64,000 nucleotides of DNA from Dipteris shenzhenensis (Eukaryota; Polypodiophyta; Polypodiopsida; Gleicheniales), in the NCBI GenBank assembly GCA_047967505.1, contig CM106540.1. One strand, written 5' to 3'. The notes under the pieces are model-generated. The model searched no databases. It had not been told where the DNA came from and was given only the letters and a program-made list of their open reading frames with translations. A program made the translations under genes and the position numbers. Below are positions 1 to 11,149 of the stretch, piece by piece; positions within the stretch are counted from its first letter, which is position 1; the number at the start of each line of letters is the position of its first letter.

Positions 1-229
1 CCATTCATCTCTTTGCTAAGTCATATTTTTGACATTGTAATGGGAGAATGGAAGTGATGGAGCATAAAGTCCTTAATATGGTAGGAAAGTTACAAAATTA
101 TGCAAATGAAATTCTCCCTTGTGTTGAGGCAATGTTCAAAACCTTATAAAAAATCTCAAAGTCATTTGGATGTGATGCTAGAAGGACAATTCTTGTTGAT
201 GACTCGGCTTGCATTAGTCCTCCATCAAA

Positions 230-1377
230 TTGCATTTTCATGAATCTACGTTTGATGAACAAGACAAGGAGGATAGCATTCTATGGCGAGAGTTGATGCC
301 TTACTTACTACAGCTCAATGAAGCTAAAGACATGTGCAGCATGATCGAGACAAATTGTTGTGGGCAGTTTCCTATGATGGAGAGGCATAAAGATTTCAAT
401 CTCATCCAGAAAGTTCTTGATGAATGGAGTGAGTAAAATCATGCATGGTCAAGAATGGAATACAAAATGGGAAAGCTTCCTCTTGCATACCAACCAACAG
501 AGAGGGCTATAGTTGAAAATATAGAACCAAAGCGTGCACACCCTAGGCCTATCCATGGTGGTGATGGCGAAGTGCTTGAACTCAATGCATCGCAAATAAG
601 ACTTTTAAGGAATTCTCCACAACTCTCTAGAAGGAATGTTATGCAAGTTTCTCTATTGGCTATAGAATTAGGGTACAAAGGTCACTATATCAAGAAACAC
701 ATTGCTAAGGTGTACATAAATTGACTACAAAATGCGTATTTTCCATGAAGGTACATATGTCAAAGTGTTTTTTGATTTTATCTCAAGTAACTATAACTAT
801 TTTGGAGCTAATTGGACTTGTGTTTTTTGATGTAGAGAGATATACGTTCAAATCGTGCTTGAGTAGGCACGTACTAGAACGAGATCCATTTGGATCACCA
901 AAGTTAACTATCCCTATCAATGAAGTCTTCTAGATTAAAAATGTGGCTTTTGAGGTGCATCAGTCAACCATTACAGGTACTGGCCTAGGCTTGTTTTTGC
1001 ATGCCTCCCTCAAGAGAGGGAGTACCATTCTCCATTATGGAGGTGACAAGAACTAAGAATTATGTAGAGTTCATCCAAGGTTAAAGAAGTAATCCATCCA
1101 AGAGGAGCCTATCGTCCCTATGAAGGATATGGTTCATATTGCTAGTGATGTTCGATATGGCAATGTGGTAGGCTTTATTAGCAACAACAAAAATACCAAT
1201 AAAAAGCCAAACATTTGTTATGCATTTCCCCTCGATGTTCCACTGAGGTTCCACCTTGGTCTCACCCCATGATGAAAATAGATATTGTAGAATATGGTCA
1301 CATTTGTATGAATCCATAGATGATGTACAAGTTAGGAGAGGAGGTATTTGCAGACTATGAGTTTTGATTAAAAACAT
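230..1377 (+). pseudogene. SET-domain protein pseudogene
   Basis: A plus-strand coding remnant resembling a SET-domain (lysine methyltransferase-like) protein. One frame runs from 230 to about 720, interrupted by a TAA at 434-436; a second frame covers 721-1056, interrupted by a TAG at 931-933. The second frame has GTGLGLF followed by SLKRGSTILHYGGDKN, which matches the opening SET strand pattern (G-x-GLF then K-G-x-I-x-Y-x-G). Further on, another frame carries YGNVVGFISNNKNTNKKPN (about 1150-1215), like the SET GN-x-x-RFINH-x-x-x-PN core, and then LGEEVFADYEF (about 1330-1366), like the GEE-L-x-x-DY motif. The order of motifs is right, but at least two frameshifts and two stops separate them. 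The RFINHS core is changed to GFISNN, so activity is unlikely even without the breaks. The N-terminal part (about 160 residues) is not recognised. No LTR or TIR was seen around it. Confidence 0.6.
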
Positions 1378-1399
1378 TGTATTGCTTTAAATGCATTCA

Positions 1400-3470
1400 T
1401 TACTAATAGGAATTAATACTTTCTTGCTAGCTGTGTAACTTGGTGCATAATATGCAAACATGTTCATAACTAATTCATAATGGATTTTGAAGGAGAGGCA
1501 TTGGTGCCATTCTCCTCACTCTGGGACTAGAAATTGAGAGTCTCTATGGAATCATGTTTTCTTTCAAGGTTTTCAATTGTTCATCAACAAACTATTATAT
1601 TTTTAACCAAATATAAAAGTTTCACTTTACAATGAGTAATCACCATGACATGTAAAGTTATCCTTTTACATAATGCAAGTTAGTCTAAACATTGAAAGTG
1701 CACGATAAATAATTGTCATTGCCACCTGATTTTACATCAAATGCTTGTCATTGCAACTTGATTTTACATCAAACACATATCTTGCATTTGTCCTCCTCCA
1801 AAAAATACTTCTCATGTTTATCCTTGCTAGGTCAAGTTTAAGAGTTGGTACATTATCATTGTAATATTCATGGTTATCAATTATTCTTTTGAGTTTCTTA
1901 AATGGTGTTATGAGAACCATAACCCATATGAACACCACAAAGGGTCACGACATGATGGCAAGTATGGGAGATTTTGTATAGCTTTGAAATATATTTTCAA
2001 ATGAGAATCCTCATAATAAAGTAAGTCTCAATATCAATGGAAATTCTAGAGAGCTTTTATGAAGGTGTTTTTGAACACCACTATGGCTCATGAGATGATT
2101 CTCACTCAAATGGGTTTAAAATTTTATTATTATTTTGATGATAATGTAGTTTAGGAATTTATATTCTATTTATTGTTTGAGAATGTAGTTCATATTTCAT
2201 ACTTCATCAATGGCAATACAATCTATTTACATATTTCGCTTATTTTTTCATGGAGAAAGGCTACAACTTCTTCTGAAATTGCCATTCTCGGAATTGGGAT
2301 TTTCCTGAATTATCTAATATGGTCTTTACAACACTATAATTTTCCCCATCCATATTCAATTTCTCGTGTGTTAGATGCCTCATCATGCTCACCCTTACCA
2401 TGCCCAAAACCAAAGAAATTCTAGGTCATCTTCATGCTGTGAGTTTTGCATATTTGGCCACAAAGTAAAATGGCCTTTTAGCCTTGGCTTGGGAGGCAAT
2501 GCCATCAGGCCAAACCTAGTGCTCTAATAATGAGAGTCCTTGCTCTTGTATCAATGCATAATGTAACATAAAGCAATGTTGAACAAAAGAGTATCATGGA
2601 TTTTATCATCTGAGATGAAGAAATGTAAAGTCTTTTGCATATCTCCTCCATGTAGGGTATATGTGATGCAAATAAAAGTGGTAACTTGGCATGGTTGCCA
2701 ATACATGGATTGAATTTCATTCTATTATTTAAAGATATAGTTATTTGTAAAGTCAACCACACTGATACAATCACACCCTCATGTAATCATAGCCCATGCT
2801 CTCTATATTCATCAGTTTGCCATTCGTATACAAAATTGTGCCATATTAATTTTCAAAGATGCGTATTCAATCATTGTAGCAATGCAATGTAACTTATCTT
2901 CTTAGTTGGAAGCACTTGACTTTTCTGTGTTTTAATGTCAATATTATCCTTGTCTTGGCTAGTCGTCCTTTGGTATTTTTCCTTCAACTCCAATTCAATA
3001 GCTTCAAATAAATTGACTAAAATATATGAAAGCCATTTCGTGTGGACACCATTGCACTCTAGTCATCCCACAATTGCAACATGCCCAAAAATACACATCA
3101 AAGAGTTGTACGTGCATCTCCTGTGCTTCTCACGTATGACAGTTCACATAATGTTGTAATATTGGGTTTTGGTTTTATCTTTACTTCCACATTAATGCAC
3201 TTGCAATGCCATGTTTGCCCATGAAACTGGGAATGGCATTACCACATTTTGGCAACATATTCCTTCAGATTTTATTTGAAAATGTTAAACACAATAGCAT
3301 GTGTAAATATCCGTTAGTTTTCATTTTTAAAAAAAGTTTTCAAGGGCTCAAACGAGCATTGTTGTATTTGCACATTCAGATACTCTCTTCTAAAACTGAG
3401 ACAAAAATCAACCTACATCAAAATCAAGCACACAATTAGTCAAAAGGATTGCATGAAACGAATAATACTA
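1400..3470. other. AT-rich intergenic sequence, no gene recognised
   Basis: About 2 kb of AT-rich sequence. All open frames are short (under 90 codons), with no recognisable domain and no supporting splice sites. Nothing identifiable was seen. Confidence 0.5.
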
Positions 3471-3479
3471 ATGTAATGA

Positions 3480-4225
3480 TATCTAAGTAGTGCACATGTA
3501 ACTGATAAAGTTGTGTAGAGCTAACCAATGAACAATAGTGCAAACCTATATACTTAATGCATAGCTAACTAGTCCCATAACAAGCTAACTACTACTAATG
3601 AATTCAGACTATGGTTAACACACCTAATTAGTCAACGAAAAGCTAACTACATTCAAGACCTGCTACTGTCTAGAGTTAGCTAGTGAAACTACTGCAAAGA
3701 TGGCAAGTTAGTAGTGGGACTAACTAGCTAGTCCCACATTTAGTGTGACTACATTAAGTAATTGTGGTACTACTTCAGAACTACATTGTGCATGACTAAA
3801 AACCAATTGTCACAACTAAATAGTTCATAAATACTAGTTGAACAACTACCTAATGAAAAAATAACTAGCCTACTATGCAACTAGCTAGTCTTGAATTTGC
3901 TAGCTAGTAACATGAAATAGACAATGCACAACTAACTTGATAGTGCACACGAACTAGCTAGTGCAGAACTAACTAGTCCAAAGGTAGTTTTTGCACGACG
4001 ACTAATATTAAATTATTGCACAACTAAGTAGCTATTTCACAATGAATTAGCACAAAGTTAGCAAGTAATGTGAACTAGGCATTGCACGAGTAGCTTGATA
4101 GTGCAAACTAACTAGCTAGAGTACAACTTGCATAGTCTCAAACTAGTAGTTGTGCTAGTTGCAAATCTAAGTACTTGTTTCTCAATAAGTAGCCATTGAA
4201 AAACTAAGTAGTTATTTCACAACTA
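3480..4225. repeat. CTAG-rich degenerate repeat tract
   Basis: About 750 bases crowded with variants of short words such as CTAGCTAGT, AACTAG, TAACTAG and GTTAGC, on both strands and without a fixed period. No open frame is supported. It looks like an old, scrambled low-complexity array rather than a gene. Confidence 0.6.
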
Positions 4226-4227
4226 GC

Positions 4228-4290
4228 CCCCCCCCCCCCTCTTGCCCCCAAGAGACACACACACACCCCAAAAAAAAAAACCCAACCCTC
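4228..4290. repeat. Homopolymer and CA tracts
   Basis: A run of about 12 C residues, then an ACACAC tract, then about 10 A residues, lying directly after the CTAG-rich tract. Confidence 0.8.
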
Positions 4291-4479
4291 TCCTTGATTT
4301 TGCAAAGAAAGGAAAGGAGGGGTTCATTTTCCCTTGCTCAAGGTGTAATTTCATGATTATCATCCAACTATTTCTTTATCATCCACTAAAGGAAATATAG
4401 ATCTTTGAGAACAAGAGCATATGAAGCCATATGGCCGAAAGTTCACTATAAAGAAATTATTTTAATGAAACAAAGCTGT

Positions 4480-4740
4480 GTGGTTGAAGAGAATTTTAAC
4501 ATAAAATGAGCATTTGATGAGACAAAGTTGATAACAATACCCTTTCATACTAAGTCAGCTCTAGCATTAGCAAAGAATCCAATATATGACTCCAAGATAA
4601 AGCATATAAGGTTAGAGAATTTTGTAAGAGAACAAATGATCTTTGGTAACATATTGTTCAGCATTGTGATGGCAAATAGATCTTTCTTGAACCACTTGGA
4701 AGAGAACATTTTAAGAAGCATAGACAGGCTCTTGGTATGA
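4480..4740 (+). pseudogene. Copia RNase H remnant
   Basis: The frame 4528-4740 reads KSALALAKNPIYDSKIKHIR followed by NFVREQMIFGNI. This matches the end of a Ty1/Copia RNase H domain (D-x-x-SA-I-x-LA-x-NP-x-x-H-x-R-x-KHI-x-x-x-x-HF-x-R-E). The catalytic aspartate position and the histidine after NPIY are altered, and the frame is open for only 70 codons. No integrase, reverse transcriptase or LTR was found beside it, so this is an orphan scrap of a Copia pol gene. Confidence 0.7.
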
Positions 4741-5119
4741 CTAAATGAATAGCATTACCTTTGGTTCGACTAAGCAAAAGAACATTCCCATTCATTAGGG
4801 GAAGTAGTATTGCACTTAGCCCTTCATAGCCAACATCATCATCTTTAAGAGAATCCTCATTCATGCTATTGATTTTGAGTGAAACTATCGGGTGACGAAT
4901 CTCAACATCATTTGAAAATAAATACATGAGAAAATAGAAAAGGATCCCTAAAGGACATACGAGTGTGAAGCATGAAGTGAAGCCATAATGAGACATGTAT
5001 ATATATAATAAATTTGTGTTCATAATATTGTAGTATACAATCAATTTGTGTGAGATCTCTCCACAATCTTTGTATATGTGCAGATATGGTGTGTTTGTAC
5101 ATTTCCTTCCACTCTTTCA

Positions 5120-5262
5120 ATTCCAAGTACATGCATGTGTGTGTATGGGTGCACACATGCATGTGTGTGTGAATGTCCATGCTTGTATATGCGTAGGTGG
5201 GCATTCCCATGCATGCACGTATGAGTGGGTGTGTTTATGTGTACATGCATGCATGCTAGTCT
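5120..5262. repeat. TG / CATGCA simple-sequence tract
   Basis: Alternating GTGTGT and CATGCA blocks with interruptions. Open frames across it are artefacts of the repeat. Confidence 0.8.
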
Positions 5263-5371
5263 AGTGATGACGAAGTATGGGTTTCACAATCCCATGATAG
5301 ACTCCCATGATGTTGAGCCACCATATCTTTGTTTTATACTTATGGTTGTGTTGTTCTCAAATTATATTGAA

Positions 5372-5408
<37 letters not shown>

Positions 5409-5535
5409 GTCTCTCTCTCCACACACACACATGCATGCATGCACACATGCGTGCATGCACACGCACGCACACACACACACACACACAATAAATGTGCACG
5501 TGTGCATGCACACATGCATGCACACATGCACATCA
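5372..5535. repeat. Compound (CT)n-(CA)n-CATGCA microsatellite
   Basis: A (CT)n run from about 5372 to 5419 is followed by CACACA and CATGCATGCA blocks to about 5530. His/Thr-rich and Ser/Leu-rich frames in both directions are repeat artefacts. Confidence 0.9.
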
Positions 5536-5559
5536 GTTAGGATTCAATTGTGGTCTACC

Positions 5560-6515
5560 TTAGCTAGATATATGGGCTATGGAATATGAAAGCATCGTAT
5601 GACTCTCGTAATCATTTTGTTTGTTAGAAGTTGACATGGAGTAGGAAACAATACTGGCACTATTACTGGTAATAATTGCTCTATAAGTGATTATGTAAGC
5701 TACTAGCACTGATAGTATATTCAAAATGATGGTAAATTCTAGCATTGCATGCTCATGGTTCATGCTTCCATTTATAGAAATATTTTTTCCCAATAATTTG
5801 TCTTATCCTTTGACAATGTTAAAGTTTTGGAGGTGTCATGCACATTTCTTGATCCAAATAACCATTAGAAATTCATATTCAATGTCTATTTAATGCATTG
5901 GCCAATTAAAAATGTGATCCTAATGTCTCAAGTTCTAAGCATTATGTTTGAAATTGGTGCATTTTTTTCATATTAGCATTTTGTTGCAATCAAACTTGTC
6001 CACCTTTAAGTTCTTCCCTGGGCATGAGCTATATCCAAACCTCCAATTCTTTATGCATTGAGAAGGATCTCCTTCTACAAAACTGTGACACCAACTTCTC
6101 CCCATACTTAAATGTGGGACCCAAAAACAAATAGTATACGATTACTTCTATCCTTCTTGGAGAGGGGCAATGGCATGAGAATGACAAGGAGTGTATGGTA
6201 TGGTGTTAGTGGCTTGTGATGCACCCCAAGTGCACCTAATATAAGTTGCTAATATCATATATATTCACACAAAAATTGAATTAGTTGCATTAACGTCTAA
6301 ACTCCACACTTTGTTTGTAAAGACGATTTCCCATGAACTCGTAAACCACTAAGCATGCAACCTAGGGTCAAATTACATTCCCACACTTTTAATTTTCCCA
6401 TCTCTACTCAAATCACCACCCAGCCATGGGTCCCCTCAAGCTCTCGCATTTCTCTTCTTTCTTTTTGAGCTCTTTCTTTGGAACCCTCCCTCCTTGCCTA
6501 CTTGGAGCAAGCTTG
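5560..6515. other. Intergenic sequence, no gene recognised
   Basis: Only short frames without recognisable motifs. The right end runs into the outer repeat of the Gypsy element. Confidence 0.45.
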
Positions 6516-6520
6516 GAGCC

Positions 6521-6840
6521 CACTTGAGTGCCACATGTCCATAAAGGACCTTATTGCCTTTCTTAGACCTTAACATTGGACTCCCCATTCTTACCTAGGC
6601 CTAGGATAGTTCCTAGTCCTCGACCCTAGAGGCTCGCATCAACCACGGACTGTCGAGCCCTCTTAGTCTCCCGCCTCACCATAATCGATCCTCAAACTTT
6701 CGTGATTATGGCTTACGTAACATTTCCTTCCCCTTCAACCAAGCATTCAACCAAGCACTGTCGAGCCCTCTCGGTCTCCCGCCTCACCATAACCGATCCT
6801 CAGAATTTCGTGATTATGGTGGCTAATGTAACATTCCCTT
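6521..6840. repeat. Left outer repeat (probable LTR remnant) of Gypsy element 1
   Basis: The stretch beginning GAGTGCCACATGTCCATAAA is repeated in direct orientation at about 10,951-11,145 with clear similarity over some 200 bases, on the far side of the Gypsy coding remnants. The left copy also contains an internal duplication: a block with GTCGAGCCCTCT, CTCCCGCCTCACCATAA and CGTGATTATGG appears at about 6650-6720 and again at 6768-6835. Placement and orientation fit LTR remnants, but TG...CA ends and target duplications could not be fixed. Confidence 0.5.
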
Positions 6841-6982
6841 CCCCTTAAGAATGGTTTACATCCATGAAACAAAATTGGGAAACCTCCTCTGAAGATTGCT
6901 TACCCTTTCCCATGTTGAATTCTCTTCAAGTCTATCTTTCCCTATCTTTCCACTTAACCAAATATTCTTGCCATATTGTATG

Positions 6983-7477
6983 TCATGTTCCTTTTTCTTG
7001 TCTATCTAAAATTCTATCTTGTTCTTGTGGTAAAAATGCAGGTTCAATGAGTTCAGCTAGGACTTCATTTCCAATGAGATTATCATCATCTCCTAACTTT
7101 CTTTTTAGCTTACTGACATGAAAAATTGGATGTATTGTACCCTCAGGTAAGGCTAATTTCCTTAAGGCATTCAACCTTATTCACCTAGCATTTTTGGTAC
7201 TTCAATAAATAATCTTGGCGTCCTCACCTACTCTAGGTCAAAATAATTGTCTTTTCAGAAGCACATATATCTTCTAAATTCCCGGGTGTCAAGCACTCGG
7301 ACTATCATGACACTCAAAAAGAATTTGGCGGCTAATGTCATTATTATTCGAGACACACACTCTACCCTTGTAGAGCAGGTAGCCATCCTCAATAGTATAT
7401 TTTTTCCACTTGAGTCCTTTATTACCAACTTGTGGTGTGTTGCCATTTCCATGTGACTCCTCAGTAAAGCCTCTCAA
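6983..7477 (-). pseudogene. Gypsy integrase fragments
   Basis: Two pieces of a Gypsy integrase. At 7477-7255 the text KWKKYTIEDGYLLYKGRVCV matches the start of the integrase zinc-binding module (W-x-x-x-DG-LLY-K-GR-x-CVP), ending in the FECHDSP region. At 7174-6983 the text GTIHPIFHVSKLKRKLGD matches the domain after the catalytic core (HPVFHVS-L-K). The DDE catalytic core that should lie between them is missing from the short gap, so it has been lost. Confidence 0.75.
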
Positions 7478-7649
7478 TTAGTGGGATCCCTATTTCTAAT
7501 TGCTTTCCAAATTTTAGAGAAGTGAGGATCAAACTCACATTTCCCTTGTAAGGACTCTAGGAAATCATTTTAAAATTGAGTAAAACTCAATTCATTAACA
7601 ATTGGCATTCGGCTAAGAGAGTCTACTACCACATTGAACTTCCCCTTTC

Positions 7650-8479
7650 GATATGTCAATTTATATGAAACTCTTGCATTAATTCAACCCATCTAGCTTT
7701 TCTACCTATAAGCTCTAGCTGATTACAAATCCACTTAATGCTCTCTTAATCAAAGATGATCTCGAATTTGGAACCATATAAATAGTGCCTCCACTTCTTC
7801 AAAGCATAAACTATAGCATTCAATTCCTTCTCATATTCTGAGTAATTACATTAAGCACGATCTAGCTTTTTTCTTTCAAAAGCCCTCCAAAAGCCACTGG
7901 TCGACCTTTTTTTGTAAAAGTACTGCCCCAATAGCAAAATCACTGGCATCTGTTTGAACCATGAATGGTTCACTGGGATCCACTACCTTTAAGATAGGAG
8001 TTGCTGCTGTAGCTAATTTTAATTTTTTAAAACTTCTCTTTTGAGGTTCATCCCATATGAAGGTCCTTCCCTTTCCCTTAAGCTTGGTCCATCATCAAAA
8101 CAACAATCTTAGCAACGTAATCTTGGATGAATCTCCTATAGAATTTGGACAAACCTAAGAATATATGTAATTCTTCTAAGTTTGTAGGATGTGGCCATTC
8201 CAATATGGCCCTTACTTTTTCAGGGTCCATATGAACCCCTTCTTGGGATACTATATGTCCCAAAAAGTAATTCACTTCTTTTGCAAAGAATTCACATTTG
8301 GATTCTTTATCAAAGAGTGAATTATCTCTAAGCAATTGGAACACTTTTTGCAAATGGTCCAAATGTTTTTTTCTAGTTTTACTATATATAAGGATATCAT
8401 CTAAAAATACTGCATTCTTCTTGGTGTAGTAGTCGTTCCAATTCCATCGAACAAATAAGAGGAGAGTTGGGCACATCAT
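7650..8479 (-). pseudogene. Gypsy reverse transcriptase C-terminus and RNase H
   Basis: The frame 8479-8078 contains FLDDILIYSKTRKKHLDHL, a Gypsy RT catalytic motif with L in place of the usual Y, V or I before DD, followed by KCEFF, YFLGHIVS, GVHMDPEKVRAILEWPHPTN and GLSKFYRRFI. These are the standard downstream RT thumb and connection signatures. Continuing left in other frames, DEPQKRSFKKLK and PFMVQTDASDFAIGAVLLQK (about 8050-7910) give the RNase H start with its catalytic TDAS. The RT fingers and palm before FLDD are absent: sequence resembling the end of protease (DVVLGREWL) lies just 5' of it. Stops break RNase H further left. Confidence 0.85.
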
Positions 8480-8599
8480 ATTCTATTTGAATCTAGAAAA
8501 CTCTACCCTCTTTTTTAAACATAATGGAGATAACTCCACTATAAGGTATGCCTAAGACTATACAACCATTCTCGACCAAGCACTACATCTATTCGATCG

Positions 8600-8830
8600 A
8601 GATGCATGATTTGGAAATCCAAGGCATCTTGATAGCCTTGAATATCCACCTTTACACCATGTATCATGTTGTCCCAAACCTTTTTATCACTGCCCTTTGC
8701 CAAAGAGACCACTTATTTATTGGCACTTGGACTCTCAGGTAATTTTAATTTCTTAACTAATGAGTAGTTCAAGAAATTATGTGTTGCAATATCATCGACC
8801 ATCACTCTTACCCTTTGCCCCTTTATTTTT
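8600..8830 (-). pseudogene. Gypsy aspartic protease with altered active site
   Basis: Read on the minus strand, about 8820-8740 gives RVRVMVDDIATHNFLNYSLV followed by KKLKLPES. This aligns with the Gypsy retropepsin pattern VLVDSGATHNF. The catalytic D-S-G triplet reads D-D-I, so the protease would be inactive. Further 3' (about 8625-8600) DRIDVVLGREWL matches the end of the retropepsin fold (DVVLGMDWL). Frames are broken on both sides. Confidence 0.7.
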
Positions 8831-9001
8831 CTATGCATCCTCATTAAGTCATGAGGACCAAAGGTGGGCTACCACATTGCCGATGATAGACAACACATGT
8901 GGGTTCTATCATCATGATAGACCTCTACTTTAGTGTACTTTTTAGTACCATTAAGCGGCAACACCTACATCGCATGTACTTATTTTTGTGGAGGTCTATT
9001 T

Positions 9002-9068
9002 GGAGCTTTAGCTTATTTTTAGGGTAGTTCCAAGTAGCATGGTCTTTCTAAAAATAAGCTAAAGCTCC
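9002..9068. repeat. Perfect 21-bp inverted repeat inside Gypsy 1
   Basis: The 21 bases at 9002-9022 (beginning GGAGCTTTAG) recur as an exact reverse complement at 9048-9068, with a 25-base spacer. A second, shorter inverted pair, ATGGTCTTTC / GAAAGACCAT, flanks the right arm. It lies in the broken gag-protease linker. Confidence 0.85.
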
Positions 9069-9088
9069 TTGGAAAGACCATACTTATT

Positions 9089-10003
9089 TAGCTTCTTAGG
9101 TGGTGCTTGAGGAACCTCCTTCTTAAAGTGCCCCTTCCTTTTCAAATTGGGAAATTTGTTAAACTTAGGATCAAAACCTGTTTACTCTGAAGTTCCAACT
9201 TTGGATTTCCCCATCATATCATCATATATTTAGGCATACTTAATTACTTCCTCAAAGGTTTTGGGAGAATTTCTTTTTACTTCAACCTTATAAGTGTCTT
9301 TGAGACCTCTCACGAAACCTCTTATCTTATGATATTCATCAATTCCTTTCAAGTTAAGGACTACCTCCCTATAGTTCTCTATATACTAGAATCTTTTTAC
9401 CCATAGTGCAATTGTCCCAAGCCTCCCGTGCTCTTTCTAATTCCTTTTTTGTGAAAAAATTTGTTCAAACTCAGCCCAATACCTAGGAGTTCTATCATTT
9501 TCTCTGAGGCTCATCCACTATTTATAGGGCTTGTTTCCAAGGGAAAGACATGCTTCCATAACTTTATTTTCAGGTGGGGTATTCGTGAGTTGATGGAAGT
9601 CTTGCCACTTTTGCAAGAACATATTAATTGCATCTTTATTATGCTCCTTTTCTTCCCCATTGAAACTTGGTGGTTTCAAGTCCTTAAGAATGTTAGAGGT
9701 TTCTCTAAGTCGATAGGTAGACCTCTCAACTTGTCGATAGGTGGACTACTCAACTTGATTAGGAGGAGTCGGTGATTTTTCCATGGGAGTTATTGATTGA
9801 GAATCGAGTAACTTGGTTTCTCTAAGTCGATAGGTAGACCTCTCAACTTGATTAGGAGGAGTTGGTGACTTTCCAATAGGAGTTACTGATTGAGAATCGA
9901 CTAACTTGGTTATGGCTTCAGCTAGGATTTTCAATGTATCACTAATAGTTCCTAACTCTGTTTCCATGTTTTGTATTCGAGTTTCAAGTTTAGTGAATTC
10001 CAT
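9089..10003 (-). pseudogene. Gypsy gag with internal duplication
   Basis: The frame 10,003-9746 encodes an N-terminal coiled-coil-like segment (MEFTKLETRIQNMETELG) followed by two copies of a Ser/Pro-rich block (LVDSQSVTPIGKSPTPPNQV and LLDSQSITPMEKSPTPPNQV). The DNA of this block is tandemly duplicated at about 9700-9905. Further 3', in other frames, the text VKRNSPKTFEEVIKYA (about 9300-9230) resembles the end of a retrotransposon gag domain. Multiple stops separate these pieces. A CCHC knuckle was not recognised. Confidence 0.65.
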
Positions 10004-10149
10004 TTTAGGAATTCCATAATTATTGTAATCATTTCCACGTTATCCTTCTCAGTTTCATTTAGTATTTCCTCATGTGTTTCCTCTCTAGCTATAGCTTTTC
10101 CTTTCCTAGCCCTGTCTTGCTCTCCCTAACCATTTCATTTCTTTTTGGA

Positions 10150-10940
10150 GTTGACATTTTCAAATGCAAGTTTTTTCTAGATTTTTATAAAGTAGAAAGC
10201 TTTATTGAAAGAAAAATATGATTGCCACTTCCGTGGAATTCGCTCGATGGCCTTGGAATTTGCTCGATGGCCTTGGATTCATCTTCACACTTTCTTCGAT
10301 TCCCGATGTTCACTTTCAACCCCACTCTTTTTGCTTTCTTCTAGCTCGAACTCCTCGCTTTGAAACCTTGAACTCCTTGCTTCAATCTTCTTAGGACTTT
10401 CAAAAAGAAGCAAAAGCTTTAGAGGAGCCTTGGGATTTTGGAAATATAGGTTCTTAGCTCAAGGTGAAAAAGGATCTTAGGACCTTGTAAAAAGGAGGGC
10501 CTTTAGAAAAAATGATGTGGCTTTTCTTTGTTTTAATACAGGTTTTGAAAAATTTGGAAAAAGGGAAAAATGGTGATTGGAAAATCAATGTCGAAGACTC
10601 TCCTTCAATGCACATGAAAAATAAACAATGCCTTGCGAGGTCATCATCGAGAATTTGTTAGAGATCTCCATCAGAATCTTGAACTTGCAATGGAAATTTA
10701 CTTGCATACCAGACTCTGCGTCAATTCCCTACATGTCCAACACCTGTAACAGCTGAGATGATGGGCCGCGGGCTATGGCTTTGAGTATTATGGCTGTGGT
10801 TGTGGCGGCGATCTGATGTCTTAGGCTATTCAACAAACTGTTGGACACATCTTTACGATTGCCTGTTGAGGAAATGGAGATGGCGAGCTAAGCTCCGAAT
10901 GCAGCTATGGGCACGAGAGGTATGGTTGCTCAAATCACCA
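10150..10940. other. Gypsy 1 5' leader or unassigned sequence
   Basis: Non-coding sequence between gag and the right outer repeat. It includes a short tandem duplication around 10,231-10,278 (word CTCGATGGCCTTGGA). No primer-binding site was recognised. Confidence 0.4.
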
Positions 10941-10942
10941 CC

Positions 10943-11145
10943 ACCCACCTGAGTGCCACATGTCCATAAAGGACCTTAGTACCTTTTTGCTCTCTAGACC
11001 TTAACATTGCACTCCCCATTCTTGCCTATGCCTAGGATAGTTCCCAGTCTCCAACCCTCTAGGCTCCCATCAACCAAGCATTGTCGAGCTCTCTCAGTCT
11101 CCTGCCTTGATCCTCAAACTTTTGTGATTATGGCTAACATAACAG
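10943..11145. repeat. Right outer repeat (probable LTR remnant) of Gypsy element 1
   Basis: Direct copy of the left repeat, starting GAGTGCCACATGTCCATAAA and ending near TGATTATGGCTAACATAAC. It lacks the internal duplication seen in the left copy. Confidence 0.5.
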
Positions 11146-11149
11146 TAAT

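Larger units (their letters stand above)
6521..11145 (-). mobile_element. Degenerate Ty3/Gypsy retrotransposon 1
   Basis: A minus-strand Gypsy-type element bounded by direct repeats. From right (5') to left (3') it carries gag (about 10.0-9.2 kb), aspartic protease (about 8.8 kb), the C-terminal part of reverse transcriptase (8.48-8.08 kb), RNase H (about 8.05-7.65 kb), the integrase zinc-binding region (about 7.45 kb) and the integrase C-terminus (about 7.17-6.98 kb). Protease before RT and integrase last is the Gypsy order. Stops and frame changes occur throughout, and the N-terminal half of the RT domain appears to be deleted between 8.48 and 8.62 kb. It cannot be autonomous. Confidence 0.75.

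Noticed and set aside
5041-5540. His/Thr/Cys-rich frames resembling metal-binding proteins
   Set aside because: Translations of TG/CA and CATGCA repeats in several frames.
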